A stretch of 64,000 bases of DNA, from assembly GCF_006538725.1 (NCBI RefSeq), contig NZ_BJLQ01000008.1, positions 55,283 to 119,282 of the forward strand. The letters are read 5' to 3'. Within the stretch, counting starts at the first letter, position 1; the number at the start of each line of letters is the position of its first letter. The notes under the pieces are model-generated. The model did not search any database. It was not told where the DNA came from and worked only from the letters and a program-made list of their open reading frames with translations. Both the position numbers and the translations under genes were made by a program. Below, piece by piece: positions 8,120-19,623 of this stretch. The stretch is from Cellulomonas gelida (GTDB taxonomy: Bacteria > Actinomycetota > Actinomycetes > Actinomycetales > Cellulomonadaceae).

Positions 8120-9414
8120 CGCTGCGCTCCGTGCTCGTCGTCGTCGATGGGGTCGTCGGGTGCCACACGGTTGACCAGGACCGTGGCCAGGCGACGGCGA
8201 CGGCCCTCGACGCGCTCGGCCACCAGGTGCAGCCCGTGGATCTCGCCGGCCGAGCCGGGCAGGGGGACCTTGCCGAGCGCCTTGGTCAGCAGGCCGCCTG
8301 CGGAGTCGACGTCCTCGTCGTCGACCTCGAGCCCGAACAGCTCGCCGAGCTCGTCGCGCCCGAGGCGCGCGGGCACCCGGAACACCCCGTCGCCGAGGTC
8401 CTCCACGACCGGCGCGCTCGGGTCGTGCTCGTCGGTCAGCTCACCGACGATCTCCTCGATCGCGTCCTCGATCGTGACGAGCCCCGCGATGCCGCCGTAC
8501 TCGTCGACCACCATCGCCAGGTGCGACGAACCGCCCTGCAGCTCGCGCAGCAGGTCGTCGACCGGCTTGGACTCCGGCACGAACACCGGGGGCCGCACGA
8601 GCGACGAGGCCGGCGCGTCGAGCGCGTCCCCCGCCGGGCGCCGGTCCCCCGGCCCGATCGGGATCTGCTCGACGATGTCCTTGAGGTACAGCACCCCGCG
8701 CAGGTCGTCGACGGAGTCACCCACGACCGGCACGCGCGAGAACCCGGAGCGCAGCAGGAGCGCGAGCGCCTTGCGCAGCGTCGTGCTCGCGTGGGCCGTG
8801 ACCATGTCCGTGCGGGGCACCATGACCTCGCGCGTGAGCGTCCCGCCGAGCTCGAAGACCGAGCGGAACAGCTCGCGCTCCTCGTCCTCGATCGCCTCGG
8901 ACTCGCTCACCCGCTGGACCATGTCCCGCAGCTCGTCCTCGTCGGTGTCGGTGACGCCACGCGCGGACGTGCCACGACGCGCGATCGGGCCCGCGAGCAC
9001 GGTGACGACGGTGAGCAGGCGAGACAGCGCCGAGAGCACCCGCACCGGGCTGCGGCGTCCGATCGTGCGCGGGCTGACCCGGATGAGCAGGTAGGCCACG
9101 ACGACGCTGAGCCCGAGCCCGCCGAGCAGCACGCCCCACCACGGCAGGTCGCTCGCGGCGACGACGATCGTGAGGCACACCGTCGCGAGCATCTCGGCGA
9201 CGAGGCGGAAGAAGGCGGCCGCGGAGGCCGAACGCTGCGGGTGCTCGGTCAGTGCCTGGATCCGCTGCGCCGCCGGGTGTCGCTGCGCGACGAGCTCGGT
9301 GACGGCCGCACGCGTGACGCGGACGACCGCGACCTCGCCTGCGGAGAGCGCCGCGGCGAGCGCGGTGCCCAGGACGGCGACGACGACGAGCAGGCCGACA
9401 GGGACGTCGTTCAC
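8116..9414 (-). CDS. Hemolysin C / CorC-family (CNNM-type) membrane protein with CBS pair
   Basis: 432 residues from GTG 9414, which overlaps the ybeY stop as GTGA; the frame is open upstream but only basic low-complexity sequence lies there. An N-terminal DUF21-type transmembrane domain (about 1-140, starting [18 protein letters not shown]) is followed by two CBS domains (about 195-330: [12 protein letters not shown] and [20 protein letters not shown]) and a C-terminal CorC_HlyC domain. The family is implicated in Mg or Co efflux and cation homeostasis; the name hemolysin is historical. The CBS pair probably senses adenine nucleotides. Confidence 0.93.
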   Translation of the reverse strand: MNDVPVGLLVVVAVLGTALAAALSAGEVAVVRVTRAAVTELVAQRHPAAQRIQALTEHPQRSASAAAFFRLVAEMLATVCLTIVVAASDLPWWGVLLGGLGLSVVVAYLLIRVSPRTIGRRSPVRVLSALSRLLTVVTVLAGPIARRGTSARGVTDTDEDELRDMVQRVSESEAIEDEERELFRSVFELGGTLTREVMVPRTDMVTAHASTTLRKALALLLRSGFSRVPVVGDSVDDLRGVLYLKDIVEQIPIGPGDRRPAGDALDAPASSLVRPPVFVPESKPVDDLLRELQGGSSHLAMVVDEYGGIAGLVTIEDAIEEIVGELTDEHDPSAPVVEDLGDGVFRVPARLGRDELGELFGLEVDDEDVDSAGGLLTKALGKVPLPGSAGEIHGLHLVAERVEGRRRRLATVLVNRVAPDDPIDDDEHGAQR

Positions 9415-9863
9415 CGGCCGGCCAGGAACGTCAGCAGGAGGCGGCGCTGGAGGCCGAACATCTCCTTCTCCTCCTCCGGCTCCGCGTGGTCGAAGCCGAG
9501 CAGGTGCAGGATCCCGTGCGTCGTGAGCAGCAGCAGCTCCTCGACGGTCGAGTGCCCCGCGGCGACTGCCTGCTGCGCGGCCACCTCGGGGCACAGGACC
9601 ACGTCGCCGAGCAGGCCCGCGGGCGTGACCTCGCCGTCGCGCCCAGGGCGCAGCTCGTCCATCGGGAACGAGAGGACGTCGGTGGGGCCGGGCTCGTCCA
9701 TCCACTTCACGTGCAGCTCGGTCATGACCTGCGTCCCGACCAGCATGATCGACAGGTCCGTCTGCGGGTGCACGTGCATCTCGTCGAGCACGTACCGCGC
9801 GAGCGCGGCGAACTCCGCCTCGTCGACCGCGTAGTCCGACTCGTTGTTGACCTCGATGCTCAT
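9411..9863 (-). CDS. ybeY: Endoribonuclease YbeY
   Basis: 150 residues, a normal length. It has the zinc-binding H3-x-H5-x-H motif [11 protein letters not shown], and [10 protein letters not shown] in the N-terminal half. YbeY is a metalloribonuclease needed for 16S rRNA 3'-end maturation and ribosome quality control. ATG at 9863 overlaps the phoH stop (ATGA); its own stop overlaps the next gene's GTG. It sits beside era, which acts on the same end of 16S rRNA. Confidence 0.97.
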   Translation of the reverse strand: MSIEVNNESDYAVDEAEFAALARYVLDEMHVHPQTDLSIMLVGTQVMTELHVKWMDEPGPTDVLSFPMDELRPGRDGEVTPAGLLGDVVLCPEVAAQQAVAAGHSTVEELLLLTTHGILHLLGFDHAEPEEEKEMFGLQRRLLLTFLAGR

Positions 9864-10873
9864 CGGTGACCCGTGTTCCCGTTCTCGTCCCAGCGTGCGT
9901 ACGCGTCGATGATCTCGCTGACCAGCCGGTGCCTGACGACGTCCGACGAGCTCAGCCGGCAGAAGGCGACGTCGTCGACGTCGTTCAGGATGCGTTCGAC
10001 CACGCGCAGCCCCGACGTGGTGCCCGACGGCAGGTCGACCTGCGTCACGTCACCCGTCACGACGACCCGGCTGCCGAACCCGAGCCGTGTCAGGAACATC
10101 TTCATCTGCTCGACGGAGGTGTTCTGCGCCTCGTCGAGGATGATGAACGAGTCGTTGAGCGTGCGCCCGCGCATGTAGGCGAGCGGCGCGACCTCGATCG
10201 TCCCGGCCTCGAGCAGCCGCGGGATCGACTCGGGGTCCACCATGTCGTGCAGCGCGTCGTACAGCGGACGCAGGTACGGGTCGATCTTCTCCGCGAGCGT
10301 CCCGGGCAGGAACCCGAGCCGCTCGCCGGCCTCGACCGCCGGGCGGGTGAGCACGATCCGGTTGACCTTGCGGTCGTTGAGCGCCTGCACGGCCTTGGCC
10401 ATCGCGAGGTAGGTCTTGCCGGTGCCCGCCGGGCCGATGCCGAACGTCACGGTGTGGCGGTCGATCGCGTCGACGTACTCCTTCTGCCCCGCCGTCTTGG
10501 CCCGGATGGTGCGGCCGCGCGTGGACAGGATGTTGAACGTGAGGATGTCCGCGGGGCGTGCGTGCGACCCGGCGGTCAGCATCGCGACCGTGCGGCGCAC
10601 GACGTCGGGCGTCAGCGGCGTGCCGGCGGCGGTCATCTCGATCAGCTCGTCGACCAGCCGCGTCAGCAGCGCGACGTCCCCGGCGGGGCCGGCGAGCCGG
10701 ACCTCGTTGCCGCGGACGTGCACGTCGACGCCGCTGAAGCCGGACTCGATCTCGGTGAGCACCTCGTCGCGCAGCCCCAGGAGCTCGACCATCGAGACGT
10801 TGGCCGGGACCGAGATGCGGTGCTCGACGCGTGCGAGCGCACCGGTGTGCGGTGCGGGGTTCGTCTCGGCCAT
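9860..10873 (-). CDS. phoH: PhoH-family ATPase
   Basis: 337 residues with an N-terminal KH-like region (about 15-110) and a PhoH P-loop NTPase/helicase domain: Walker [16 protein letters not shown], Walker [10 protein letters not shown], and [16 protein letters not shown]. PhoH-like proteins act with YbeY in RNA metabolism; the phosphate-starvation name does not imply that role here. First gene of the operon. A -10-like TAGGAT (10922-10927, minus strand) lies about 50 nt upstream of the ATG at 10873. ppdK is divergent. Confidence 0.95.
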   Translation of the reverse strand: MAETNPAPHTGALARVEHRISVPANVSMVELLGLRDEVLTEIESGFSGVDVHVRGNEVRLAGPAGDVALLTRLVDELIEMTAAGTPLTPDVVRRTVAMLTAGSHARPADILTFNILSTRGRTIRAKTAGQKEYVDAIDRHTVTFGIGPAGTGKTYLAMAKAVQALNDRKVNRIVLTRPAVEAGERLGFLPGTLAEKIDPYLRPLYDALHDMVDPESIPRLLEAGTIEVAPLAYMRGRTLNDSFIILDEAQNTSVEQMKMFLTRLGFGSRVVVTGDVTQVDLPSGTTSGLRVVERILNDVDDVAFCRLSSSDVVRHRLVSEIIDAYARWDENGNTGHR

Positions 10874-11104
10874 GTGATCGGCGTGCGCCGTCGCTCCTTC
10901 GTCGTGGGGTCTGCGCCGCCCATCCTACGTGGGACCCGCGCCACGGCTCCCGGCGAGGGTCCGCGCGCAGGTCACGCTCCCGGACGTTGGTCCCGTGGAA
11001 GTGTCCACCCTGCGGGACGACACTGGACGAGCCCCCAGGCAACGACGCCCGGTGGCAGCGCGGCCGGGCAACGGGGCCTGGTCGCACACCGTGGAGGTGG
11101 AGCC
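10874..11104. promoter_or_regulatory. Divergent promoter region phoH / ppdK
   Basis: 231 bp without a gene. On the minus strand TAGGAT at 10922-10927 is a plausible -10 for phoH. On the plus strand GGAGG at 11093-11097 is the ppdK ribosome site; I see no convincing plus-strand -35/-10 pair. No tRNA-like or riboswitch-like fold was recognised. Confidence 0.5.
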
Positions 11105-13810
<2,706 letters not shown>

Positions 13811-13856
13811 GCCACCCGCCGGCGTCACCCTCCTGACGCACGGCGGCGCGTGAGAG

Positions 13857-13898
13857 CGGCGCCGGTCCCGCGAGTGCAGACTCGCGGGACCGGCGCCG
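13857..13898. terminator. Bidirectional terminator between ppdK and rsmE
   Basis: A 19-bp perfect stem (left arm 13857-13875, right arm 13880-13898) with a 4-nt loop gcag. It lies between the convergent stops at 13810 and 13918. There is no T-run on either side, so it may work as a GC-rich hairpin terminator or as an mRNA 3'-end stabiliser. Confidence 0.85.
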
Positions 13899-13917
13899 TC
13901 GCCATGCGGACCAGCGC

Positions 13918-14676
13918 CTACGACCAGCGGCCGAGGCGCGTCGAGAGCAGCGCGAGCGCGACCGGGCCGGCGGTCGACGTGCGCAGGACGTGCGGGCCCA
14001 GGCGCACCGGCCGCGCGCCGGCGTCCCTCAGGCGGGCGAGCTCGTCGTCGCCGATCCCACCCTCGGGGCCGACGACGACCAGCACGTCGCCCGCCGTCGG
14101 CAGCATCGCGTCGGACAGCGGCTCGGTGGCGTCCTCGTGCAGCACGAGCACCGCGCCGCCGTCGGCGACCACCTGCCGCGTGCGCGCCGCGAGCGGCTTC
14201 GACTCGATCGCGACGTCCACGTCGGGGACCCAGGCGCGCCGGGCCTGCTTCGCCGCGGTGCGGACCGTCCCGAGCCAGCGGGCCCGCGACTTGGCGGCGC
14301 GCTCGCCCCGCCACACGACGATCGAGCGCTCCGCCTGCCACGGCACCACCGCATCGACGCCCACCTCGGTCGCGGCTTCGATCGCGAGCTCGTCGCGGTC
14401 GCCCTTGGCGAGCGCCTGCACGAGCACGAGCCGCACGTCCGGTGCGGCCTCGCGCACGACCGCCTCCGCCCGCACGTCCACGCCGTCGGCGCCCACGCTC
14501 GCGACGACGCCGACGAGGCGCACGCCACGCGTGTCGACGACGTCGACGCGCTCCCCGGGCGCCCGGCGCTGGACGACGCCCGCGTGGCGACCCTCGGCGC
14601 CGTCGAGCCGGAACACGTCGCCCGAGGTCACCTCGTCGAGCCTGCCCGGCTCGACGAGGAAGACGGGAGCCGTCAC
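13918..14676 (-). CDS. rsmE: 16S rRNA (uracil-1498-N3)-methyltransferase RsmE
   Basis: 252 residues, GTG start at 14676, one base after the dnaJ stop. An N-terminal PUA-like domain is followed by the SPOUT methyltransferase domain with the trefoil-knot motifs VVVGPEGGIGDDEL and VRLGPHVLRTSTAGPVAL near the C-terminus. It methylates U1498 of 16S rRNA using SAM. The hrcA-dnaJ-rsmE order is typical of actinobacteria; transcription most likely starts upstream of hrcA, so heat-shock control by HrcA may extend here. Confidence 0.96.
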   Translation of the reverse strand: MTAPVFLVEPGRLDEVTSGDVFRLDGAEGRHAGVVQRRAPGERVDVVDTRGVRLVGVVASVGADGVDVRAEAVVREAAPDVRLVLVQALAKGDRDELAIEAATEVGVDAVVPWQAERSIVVWRGERAAKSRARWLGTVRTAAKQARRAWVPDVDVAIESKPLAARTRQVVADGGAVLVLHEDATEPLSDAMLPTAGDVLVVVGPEGGIGDDELARLRDAGARPVRLGPHVLRTSTAGPVALALLSTRLGRWS

Positions 14677-14677
14677 C

Positions 14678-15808
14678 TCAGCGTCCGGCGAGCTTGTCGC
14701 GCAGCTTGCTGAAGACGCCCTGGTGCGACGCGGCGAACCGCGCCTCCGGACGCTCCTCGCCGCGCAGGGCCGCGAGGCGCTGCAGGAGCTCGACCTGCTC
14801 GTCGTCCAGCGCGGTCGGGACCGTCACGTCGACGTGCACGTGCAGGTCGCCGCGCCCACCCACGTGCAGGTGCCCGACGCCCAGGCCCTTGAGCGTGACG
14901 ACCTGCTCCGGCTGCGTGCCGGGGTGCAGGTCGACCTCCTGCGGGCCGTCGAGCGTGTCGAGCGTCAGCACCGTGCCGAGTGCCGCCGCCGTCATCGGCA
15001 CCGAGAGCGTCGCGTGCAGGTCGTCCCCGTCACGCTGGAACACCTCGTGCCGACGCTCGCGCACCTCGAGGTAGACGTCGCCGGCCGGGCCGCCGGCCGG
15101 GCCGACCTCGCCCTGACCCGTGAGCTTGATGCGCGTGCCCGTGTCGACGCCCGCGGGGACGTCGACCGCGAGCGTGCGGCGCGAGCGCACGCGACCCTCG
15201 CCCGCGCACTCCGTGCAGGGCTCAGGGATGGTCGAGCCGAAGCCGCGGCAGGCCGCGCACGGCTGGTTCGTCATGACCTGGCCCAGGAACGAGCGCGCGA
15301 CCCGCTGCACCGTGCCGCGACCGTGGCAGACCTCGCACGTGCGCGGCGACGTGCCGGGCCGGCAGCACGAGCCCTGGCAGGTGGGGCACAGGACCGCGGT
15401 GTCGACCGCGACCTCGCGGTGCACGCCGAACGTGACCTCGGTGAGGTCGAGGTCCAGCCGCACGAGCGCGTCCTGGCCGCGCCGCGAGCGCGGGATCGGC
15501 CCACGCTGCGCCGAGGCACCCGTCGCCGCACCGAAGAACGTCTCGAAGATGTCCTGGAACCCGAAGCCGCCACCCATGCCGCCGCCGGGCGACGACGGGT
15601 CGGCGCCCAGGTCGTACGCGCGGCGCTTCTCGGGGTTGCCGAGCACCTCGTACGCGCGCGAGACGTCCTTGAACCGGTCCTCCGCGGCCGGGTCGTCGCC
15701 CGCCACGTCGGGGTGGTGCTCGCGCGCCAGCTTCCGGTAGGCCTTCTTGATCTGCTCGGGCGTCGCGTCGTGCGCGACGCCGAGGATCTCGTAGTAGTCG
15801 TTGCTCAC
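14678..15808 (-). CDS. dnaJ: Co-chaperone DnaJ (hrcA-linked paralogue, DnaJ2 type)
   Basis: 376 residues from GTG 15808. It has a J domain with HPD (EHHPDVAGDD), a short G/F-rich linker, a four-repeat zinc finger and C-terminal substrate-binding domains. It stimulates DnaK ATPase and delivers unfolded proteins. The first zinc-finger repeat reads CPTCQGSC, so the final glycine of CxxCxGxG is cysteine; the other repeats are CEVCHGRG, CAACRGFG and CTECAGEG. Linked to hrcA upstream and probably HrcA/CIRCE-controlled; actinobacteria usually carry a second dnaJ in the dnaK operon. Confidence 0.96.
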   Translation of the reverse strand: MSNDYYEILGVAHDATPEQIKKAYRKLAREHHPDVAGDDPAAEDRFKDVSRAYEVLGNPEKRRAYDLGADPSSPGGGMGGGFGFQDIFETFFGAATGASAQRGPIPRSRRGQDALVRLDLDLTEVTFGVHREVAVDTAVLCPTCQGSCCRPGTSPRTCEVCHGRGTVQRVARSFLGQVMTNQPCAACRGFGSTIPEPCTECAGEGRVRSRRTLAVDVPAGVDTGTRIKLTGQGEVGPAGGPAGDVYLEVRERRHEVFQRDGDDLHATLSVPMTAAALGTVLTLDTLDGPQEVDLHPGTQPEQVVTLKGLGVGHLHVGGRGDLHVHVDVTVPTALDDEQVELLQRLAALRGEERPEARFAASHQGVFSKLRDKLAGR

Positions 15809-15905
15809 GAGGTGGTGTGCTCGCTTCCTGGCGGGCTCGTCGGGCGGTCAGGACGCCTGGGCGTCCGGGTGTTCGTCGTCTGGGTGTGCCGGGTGCGGGA
15901 GGCAG

Positions 15906-16928
15906 TCACCCGGCGAGGATCCGGGTGAGGTAGCGGGCCACGGCGCGCACCGATGCCATGGTCGCGGGATAGTCCATGCGCGTCGGGCCGATCGCGCCCA
16001 CGCGGGCGATCGACGCGCCGCTCTCGTCGCCGTACCCGCTGGTCACGAAGCTCGTGCTGACGAGCCCGTCGTGCCGGGTCTCGTGCCCGATGCGCACGGA
16101 CACGGTCGCGTTGTCCTCCGCCATGTCCGACAGCAGGCGCATCAGGACGACCTGCTCCTCGAGCGCCTCGAGGACCGGGCCGAGGCTGCGTGCGAAGTCG
16201 TCGTTGCCCCGCGCGAGGTTCGCGGTGCCCGCGAGCACCACCCGCTCCTCGCTCTCCTGCGTGAGGGTCTCCTCGACCACCCCGACGACCCGCCGCAAGA
16301 GCGCCAGCTCGTCCGCGGAGTACTGCTCGGCCAGGTCGTCGACGAGGCCCGCGAGCTCGCCGATGCGCCGGCCCGCGACCCGCGCGTTGAGCGTGACCCG
16401 CAGCTGCGCGACGACGGGCTCGGTGAGGTCGAGCGACGTCTCGAGCGTGCGCTGCTCGACGCGGCCGGTGTCGGTGATGAGCACGACGAGCAGGTGCCGC
16501 GGGGCGAGCGGGACGAGCTCGACGTGCCGCAGCGTCGAGCGCCGCAGCGACGGGTACTGCACGACCGCGACCTGGTGGGTGAGCTGCGCGAGCAGGCGCA
16601 CGGAGCGGTCCACGACGTCGTCGAGGTCGACGGCGTCCTCGAGGAACGCGCCGATCGCGCGCTTCTCGGGCGCCGACAGCGGCTTGACGGTCGTCAGGCG
16701 GTCGACGAAGACGCGGTAGCCCTTGTCGGTCGGGATGCGACCGGCGGACGTGTGCGGCTGGGCGATGTACCCCGAGTCCTCGAGCGCGGCCATGTCGTTG
16801 CGGATGGTGGCCGACGACACCCCGAGCGAGTGGCGCTCGACGAGGGCGCGCGAGCCCACAGGCTCGCTCGTCGCGACGTAGTCCTCGACGATCGCGCGCA
16901 GCACGTCCATCCGCCGCTCGTCGCTCAT
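15906..16928 (-). CDS. hrcA: Heat-inducible transcription repressor HrcA
   Basis: 340 residues from ATG 16928 with GGAGG 6 nt upstream; an in-frame upstream extension to 17003 is rejected because it is arginine-rich and overlaps the promoter. The winged-helix DNA-binding N-terminus ([18 protein letters not shown], with [15 protein letters not shown]) is followed by the dimerisation and GAF-like domains. HrcA binds CIRCE and represses chaperone genes; a CIRCE sits at 17011-17037 upstream of its own gene, giving autoregulation. GroES/GroEL folding of HrcA is the usual feedback in this family. Confidence 0.97.
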   Translation of the reverse strand: MSDERRMDVLRAIVEDYVATSEPVGSRALVERHSLGVSSATIRNDMAALEDSGYIAQPHTSAGRIPTDKGYRVFVDRLTTVKPLSAPEKRAIGAFLEDAVDLDDVVDRSVRLLAQLTHQVAVVQYPSLRRSTLRHVELVPLAPRHLLVVLITDTGRVEQRTLETSLDLTEPVVAQLRVTLNARVAGRRIGELAGLVDDLAEQYSADELALLRRVVGVVEETLTQESEERVVLAGTANLARGNDDFARSLGPVLEALEEQVVLMRLLSDMAEDNATVSVRIGHETRHDGLVSTSFVTSGYGDESGASIARVGAIGPTRMDYPATMASVRAVARYLTRILAG

Positions 16929-17010
16929 CGCCGCCTCCGTCCTTCGCCGTCGCCCGTCGACCGCTACCCGTCCGGCCGTTCCCCTGGCGCTGCCCGGTCG
17001 CACCCCGCGG

Positions 17011-17037
17011 GTAGCACTCGACCCTGCCGAGTGCCAA
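17011..17037. promoter_or_regulatory. CIRCE operator (HrcA binding site)
   Basis: Inverted repeat gtagcactc, 9-nt spacer, gagtgccaa, matching the CIRCE consensus TTAGCACTC-N9-GAGTGCTAA with two changes (first base of the left arm, seventh base of the right arm). It starts 83 nt upstream of the hrcA ATG, immediately after a minus-strand -10-like TAGGAT at 17037-17042, so bound HrcA would cover the transcription start. Confidence 0.93.
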
Positions 17038-17086
17038 TCCTACGCCGCGCCCGTCCGGTTCCGGCCGTGCGGTCCGCCACGCCCCC

Positions 17087-17092
17087 TAGGGT
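17087..17092 (+). promoter_or_regulatory. -10 element (TAGGGT) for the DUF3097 gene
   Basis: TAGGGT lies 25 nt before the ATG at 17118, leaving a short leader that includes the GGAGG ribosome site. No good -35 was recognised. Confidence 0.45.
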
Positions 17093-17117
17093 GACGGACC
17101 GGAGGACGGAGGTCGAG

Positions 17118-17981
17118 ATGGATCGGTACGGCAGCGACGTGCTCGGCGGCGGGACGGGTGCCGCGCGCCCCGAGCACCACCGCGCACCACGGGTCTCGCG
17201 GCCCCAGGCGGCGGAGCGCGGCCTCGTCGTCGAGGAGGTCACGACCGGGTGGGTCGGCGCAGTCGTGCGCGTCGAGAAGTCGGGGGGCCAGCACGTGGTG
17301 GTCCTCGAGGACCGGCACGGACGCACCCGCACCTTCCCCCTCGGCCCGGGGTTCTGGGTCGACGGCGAGCCCGTGCGCCTCACGCCACCGGTGACGTCGA
17401 CGGCCCCCCGCGCCCCCGAGCGCACCGCCTCCGGCTCGCGCGCCGTGCACGGGGCCCGGGCGCGCGTCGCCCGTGGGTCGCGGATCTGGGTCGAGGGCAA
17501 GCACGACGCCGAGCTGGTCGAGAAGGTCTGGGGCGACGACCTGCGCATCGAGGGCGTCGTCGTCGAGCTCCTCGAGGGTGTCGACCACCTCGTGGACGCT
17601 CTGCGTGACTTCGCCCCCAGCCCGGACCGCCGCGTCGGCGTGCTCGTCGACCACCTCGTGCCCGGCTCGAAGGAGGCGAGGATCGCCGCCGACGCGCTGC
17701 GCGCGGCGCCGCGAGACACCGTGCTGGTGCTGGGGCACCCCTACGTGGACGTGTGGCAGGCCGTGCGCCCCGAGCGGCTCGGCCTGCAGTCGTGGCCGAC
17801 CATCGAGCGCGGCACCGAGTGGAAGCTCGGCATTCTGCGCGAGCTCGGCTGGCCCGCCGCCGACCAGGCGGACGTCGCCCAGGCGTGGCAGCGGATCCTG
17901 CGTACGGTCCGCAGCTACGCGGACCTCGAGCCCTCGCTGCTCGGGCGCGTCGAGGAGCTCATCGACTTCGTGACGGCGTGA
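17118..17981 (+). CDS. DUF3097 family protein
   Basis: 287 residues, ATG at 17118 with GGAGG about 5 nt upstream. It matches the actinobacterial DUF3097 family. The N-terminal part has a small barrel-like domain (TTGWVGAVVRVEKSGGQHVVVLEDR); the C-terminal part is TOPRIM-like, with IWVEGKHDAELVEKVWGDDL and VGVLVDHLVPGSKEARIA carrying the acidic residues expected of a TOPRIM metal site. The function is not established. Divergent from hrcA, so the shared upstream region holds both promoters. Confidence 0.88.
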   Translation: MDRYGSDVLGGGTGAARPEHHRAPRVSRPQAAERGLVVEEVTTGWVGAVVRVEKSGGQHVVVLEDRHGRTRTFPLGPGFWVDGEPVRLTPPVTSTAPRAPERTASGSRAVHGARARVARGSRIWVEGKHDAELVEKVWGDDLRIEGVVVELLEGVDHLVDALRDFAPSPDRRVGVLVDHLVPGSKEARIAADALRAAPRDTVLVLGHPYVDVWQAVRPERLGLQSWPTIERGTEWKLGILRELGWPAADQADVAQAWQRILRTVRSYADLEPSLLGRVEELIDFVTA

Positions 17982-17999
17982 GGCCCGCGACAAGGTCAC

Positions 18000-18053
18000 G
18001 TACGCACGAGGGGCACCCGACCCCGGGCGGGCCGCGGTGCCCCTCGTGCGTAC
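18000..18053. terminator. Bidirectional terminator between DUF3097 and the next membrane protein
   Basis: A perfect 18-bp stem, left arm 18000-18017 and right arm 18036-18053, with an 18-nt loop. It lies between the convergent stops at 17981 and 18061. Confidence 0.85.
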
Positions 18054-18060
18054 CAGGCGG

Positions 18061-18996
18061 TCAGGCGCGAGCCGTGACGGTCCCGCCCGTCAGCCGGCGG
18101 AACGAGTACACGGTGAACAGCGCGGCCACGGGGATCGCGACGAGCAGGCCGATGCCGCACACGAGCGCACCGACGAAGGTGATCACCCACGTGATGACGA
18201 CGGTCAGGATCGAGGAGCCCCAGTCCTTCGTCTGCAGCGCGATGCTCTCCTTGATCGAGTCGACCGGGGGTCGAGCTCGGTCCACCAACAGGTGGAACGC
18301 GAAGAAGCCGAAGTAGTAGATCGCGAGCGACAGGAGCGCCCCGAGGAACGGGATCAGGCCGGCGACGAGGCTCGCGATCGCGAACAGCAGCGCGAGCACG
18401 AACTTCGGGCTGATGGCGGAGAAGTCGAACAGGTCGCCCACGGAGACCGCACGGCCGTCGGCCACCTTGAACGCCGCACCGAGCAGCGAGGCGATGAACA
18501 GGCCGGACAGCAGGCTCGACAGGAGCGTCGAGGCGATGCCGGCGAAGCCGGTGGAGGCCACCGCGAAGTAGCTCGCGCCCGCGTTGTCGGCCAGCCGCGA
18601 GAAGCCACCGAACACGGCGAAGACGACCGACCACACGACGCCGATGACGACCGCCCACAGCAGCGTGCCGATCACGAAGGCGAGAGCGTTCTGCGTGAAC
18701 GCCTTCCAGGCCCAGGAGAAGCCGGAGCCGATGTCGACTCCTGCGGGCTGCGGGTACCCGGCGGGGGGCGCCCCGTAGGGCGGCGGGTAAGCGCCGGGCG
18801 GGGGCGGCGGGTAGGCGCCCGGCGGTGGCACGGGGGCACCTGCGGCGGGCGGTGTGCCGTACGGGTCCGCCGGCGGCGGATAGGCACTCGCCGGCTGGGA
18901 CGGAGCAGCGGGCGACTCGGGCTGCTGCGGCTGCGCCTCTGCGGCAGGCGGGACCGGCGGGTTGTCGTCCTCCGGTCGCGGCGTGTTGTCGCTCAT
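18061..18996 (-). CDS. Proline-rich N-tail multi-pass membrane protein
   Basis: 311 residues, ATG at 18996 with AAGGAG upstream. Residues 1-87 are a disordered Pro/Ala/Tyr-rich cytoplasmic tail with PGAYPPP-type repeats. The remainder has about five or six hydrophobic helices (from FAWK-like SGFSWAWKAFTQNALAF onward) typical of the DUF975/glycerophosphoryl-diester-phosphodiesterase-like membrane families. The helical part suggests a membrane organiser or transporter-like fold; no catalytic motif is visible. Function unknown. Convergent with DUF3097 and divergent from the DUF4870 gene. Confidence 0.75.
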   Translation of the reverse strand: MSDNTPRPEDDNPPVPPAAEAQPQQPESPAAPSQPASAYPPPADPYGTPPAAGAPVPPPGAYPPPPPGAYPPPYGAPPAGYPQPAGVDIGSGFSWAWKAFTQNALAFVIGTLLWAVVIGVVWSVVFAVFGGFSRLADNAGASYFAVASTGFAGIASTLLSSLLSGLFIASLLGAAFKVADGRAVSVGDLFDFSAISPKFVLALLFAIASLVAGLIPFLGALLSLAIYYFGFFAFHLLVDRARPPVDSIKESIALQTKDWGSSILTVVITWVITFVGALVCGIGLLVAIPVAALFTVYSFRRLTGGTVTARA

Positions 18997-19012
18997 GCGT
19001 CTCCTTCAGTGA

Positions 19013-19035
19013 CGGCGGGCCGAGGTGGCCCGCCG
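19013..19035. other. Hairpin upstream of the proline-rich membrane protein
   Basis: Perfect 9-bp stem cggcgggcc/ggcccgccg, 5-nt loop, in the 166-bp divergent region and 16 nt before the minus-strand ATG at 18996. It may be a leader structure; no known riboswitch pattern was recognised. Confidence 0.4.
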
Positions 19036-19162
19036 AAAGCGAACCGAAGCCGACGGGGCATGTCAAGGAACCGTGCAGGACCCGTGGACGACCTGGACCC
19101 ACTACCCTGCCTGCAGACGCTCGCACGAGCGACCCGGCACGACCACCACCAGGAGGTACACC

Positions 19163-19564
19163 GTGAGCACGACCCCCCCGAACGGCGGAGAGGGCTGGAG
19201 CGCGGCGCCGCCGCCGCCCGCCTTCAACGCGCCGCAGCCGCTGCGCCCCGACGAGGAGAAGACCTGGGCGATCCTCGGTCACCTCCTGCCGTTCGTGTTC
19301 TCGTTCCTCGCACCGCTCGTGATCTGGCTCGTGTTCAAGGGCCGCGGGGCATACCTCGAGCACCAGGCCAAGGAGTCGCTGAACTTCCAGCTCACGCTGC
19401 TCATCGTCTACATCGTGGGCTCGATCCTCCTGCTCGTCGTCGTCGGGATCGTCATCCTGATCGCCGCGGGCATCGGCGCGCTGGTCCTGCAGATCATGGC
19501 GGCCGTCGCGGCGAGCAAGTTCGAGTGGTACCGCTACCCGGTCTCGATCCGCTTCATCAAGTAG
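19163..19564 (+). CDS. DUF4870-domain small membrane protein
   Basis: 133 residues from GTG 19163, with AGGAGG 6 nt upstream. A Pro-rich N-terminus (about 30 residues) precedes the DUF4870 signature: EEKTWAILGHLLPFVFSFLA, then LVFKGRGAYLEHQAKESLNFQ, then two long hydrophobic helices, ending FEWYRYPVSIRFIK. The function of the family is unknown. It resembles the divergent neighbour in design (Pro-rich tail plus helices), but I see no clear homology between them. Confidence 0.88.
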   Translation: MSTTPPNGGEGWSAAPPPPAFNAPQPLRPDEEKTWAILGHLLPFVFSFLAPLVIWLVFKGRGAYLEHQAKESLNFQLTLLIVYIVGSILLLVVVGIVILIAAGIGALVLQIMAAVAASKFEWYRYPVSIRFIK

Positions 19565-19573
19565 GACGTCTCA

Positions 19574-19613
19574 GGCCGCGGCGGTGCCCCACGACGGGCG
19601 CACCGCCGCGGCC
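19574..19613. terminator. Bidirectional terminator between DUF4870 gene and hemW
   Basis: A perfect 14-bp stem, left arm 19574-19587 (ggccgcggcggtgc) and right arm 19600-19613, 12-nt loop, between convergent stops 19564 and 19624. Confidence 0.8.
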
Positions 19614-19623
19614 CGCTGCCAGG

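Noticed and set aside
16929..17003. N-terminal extension of HrcA to 17003
   Set aside because: It is Arg-rich, overlaps the promoter region, and a good ribosome site precedes ATG 16928.
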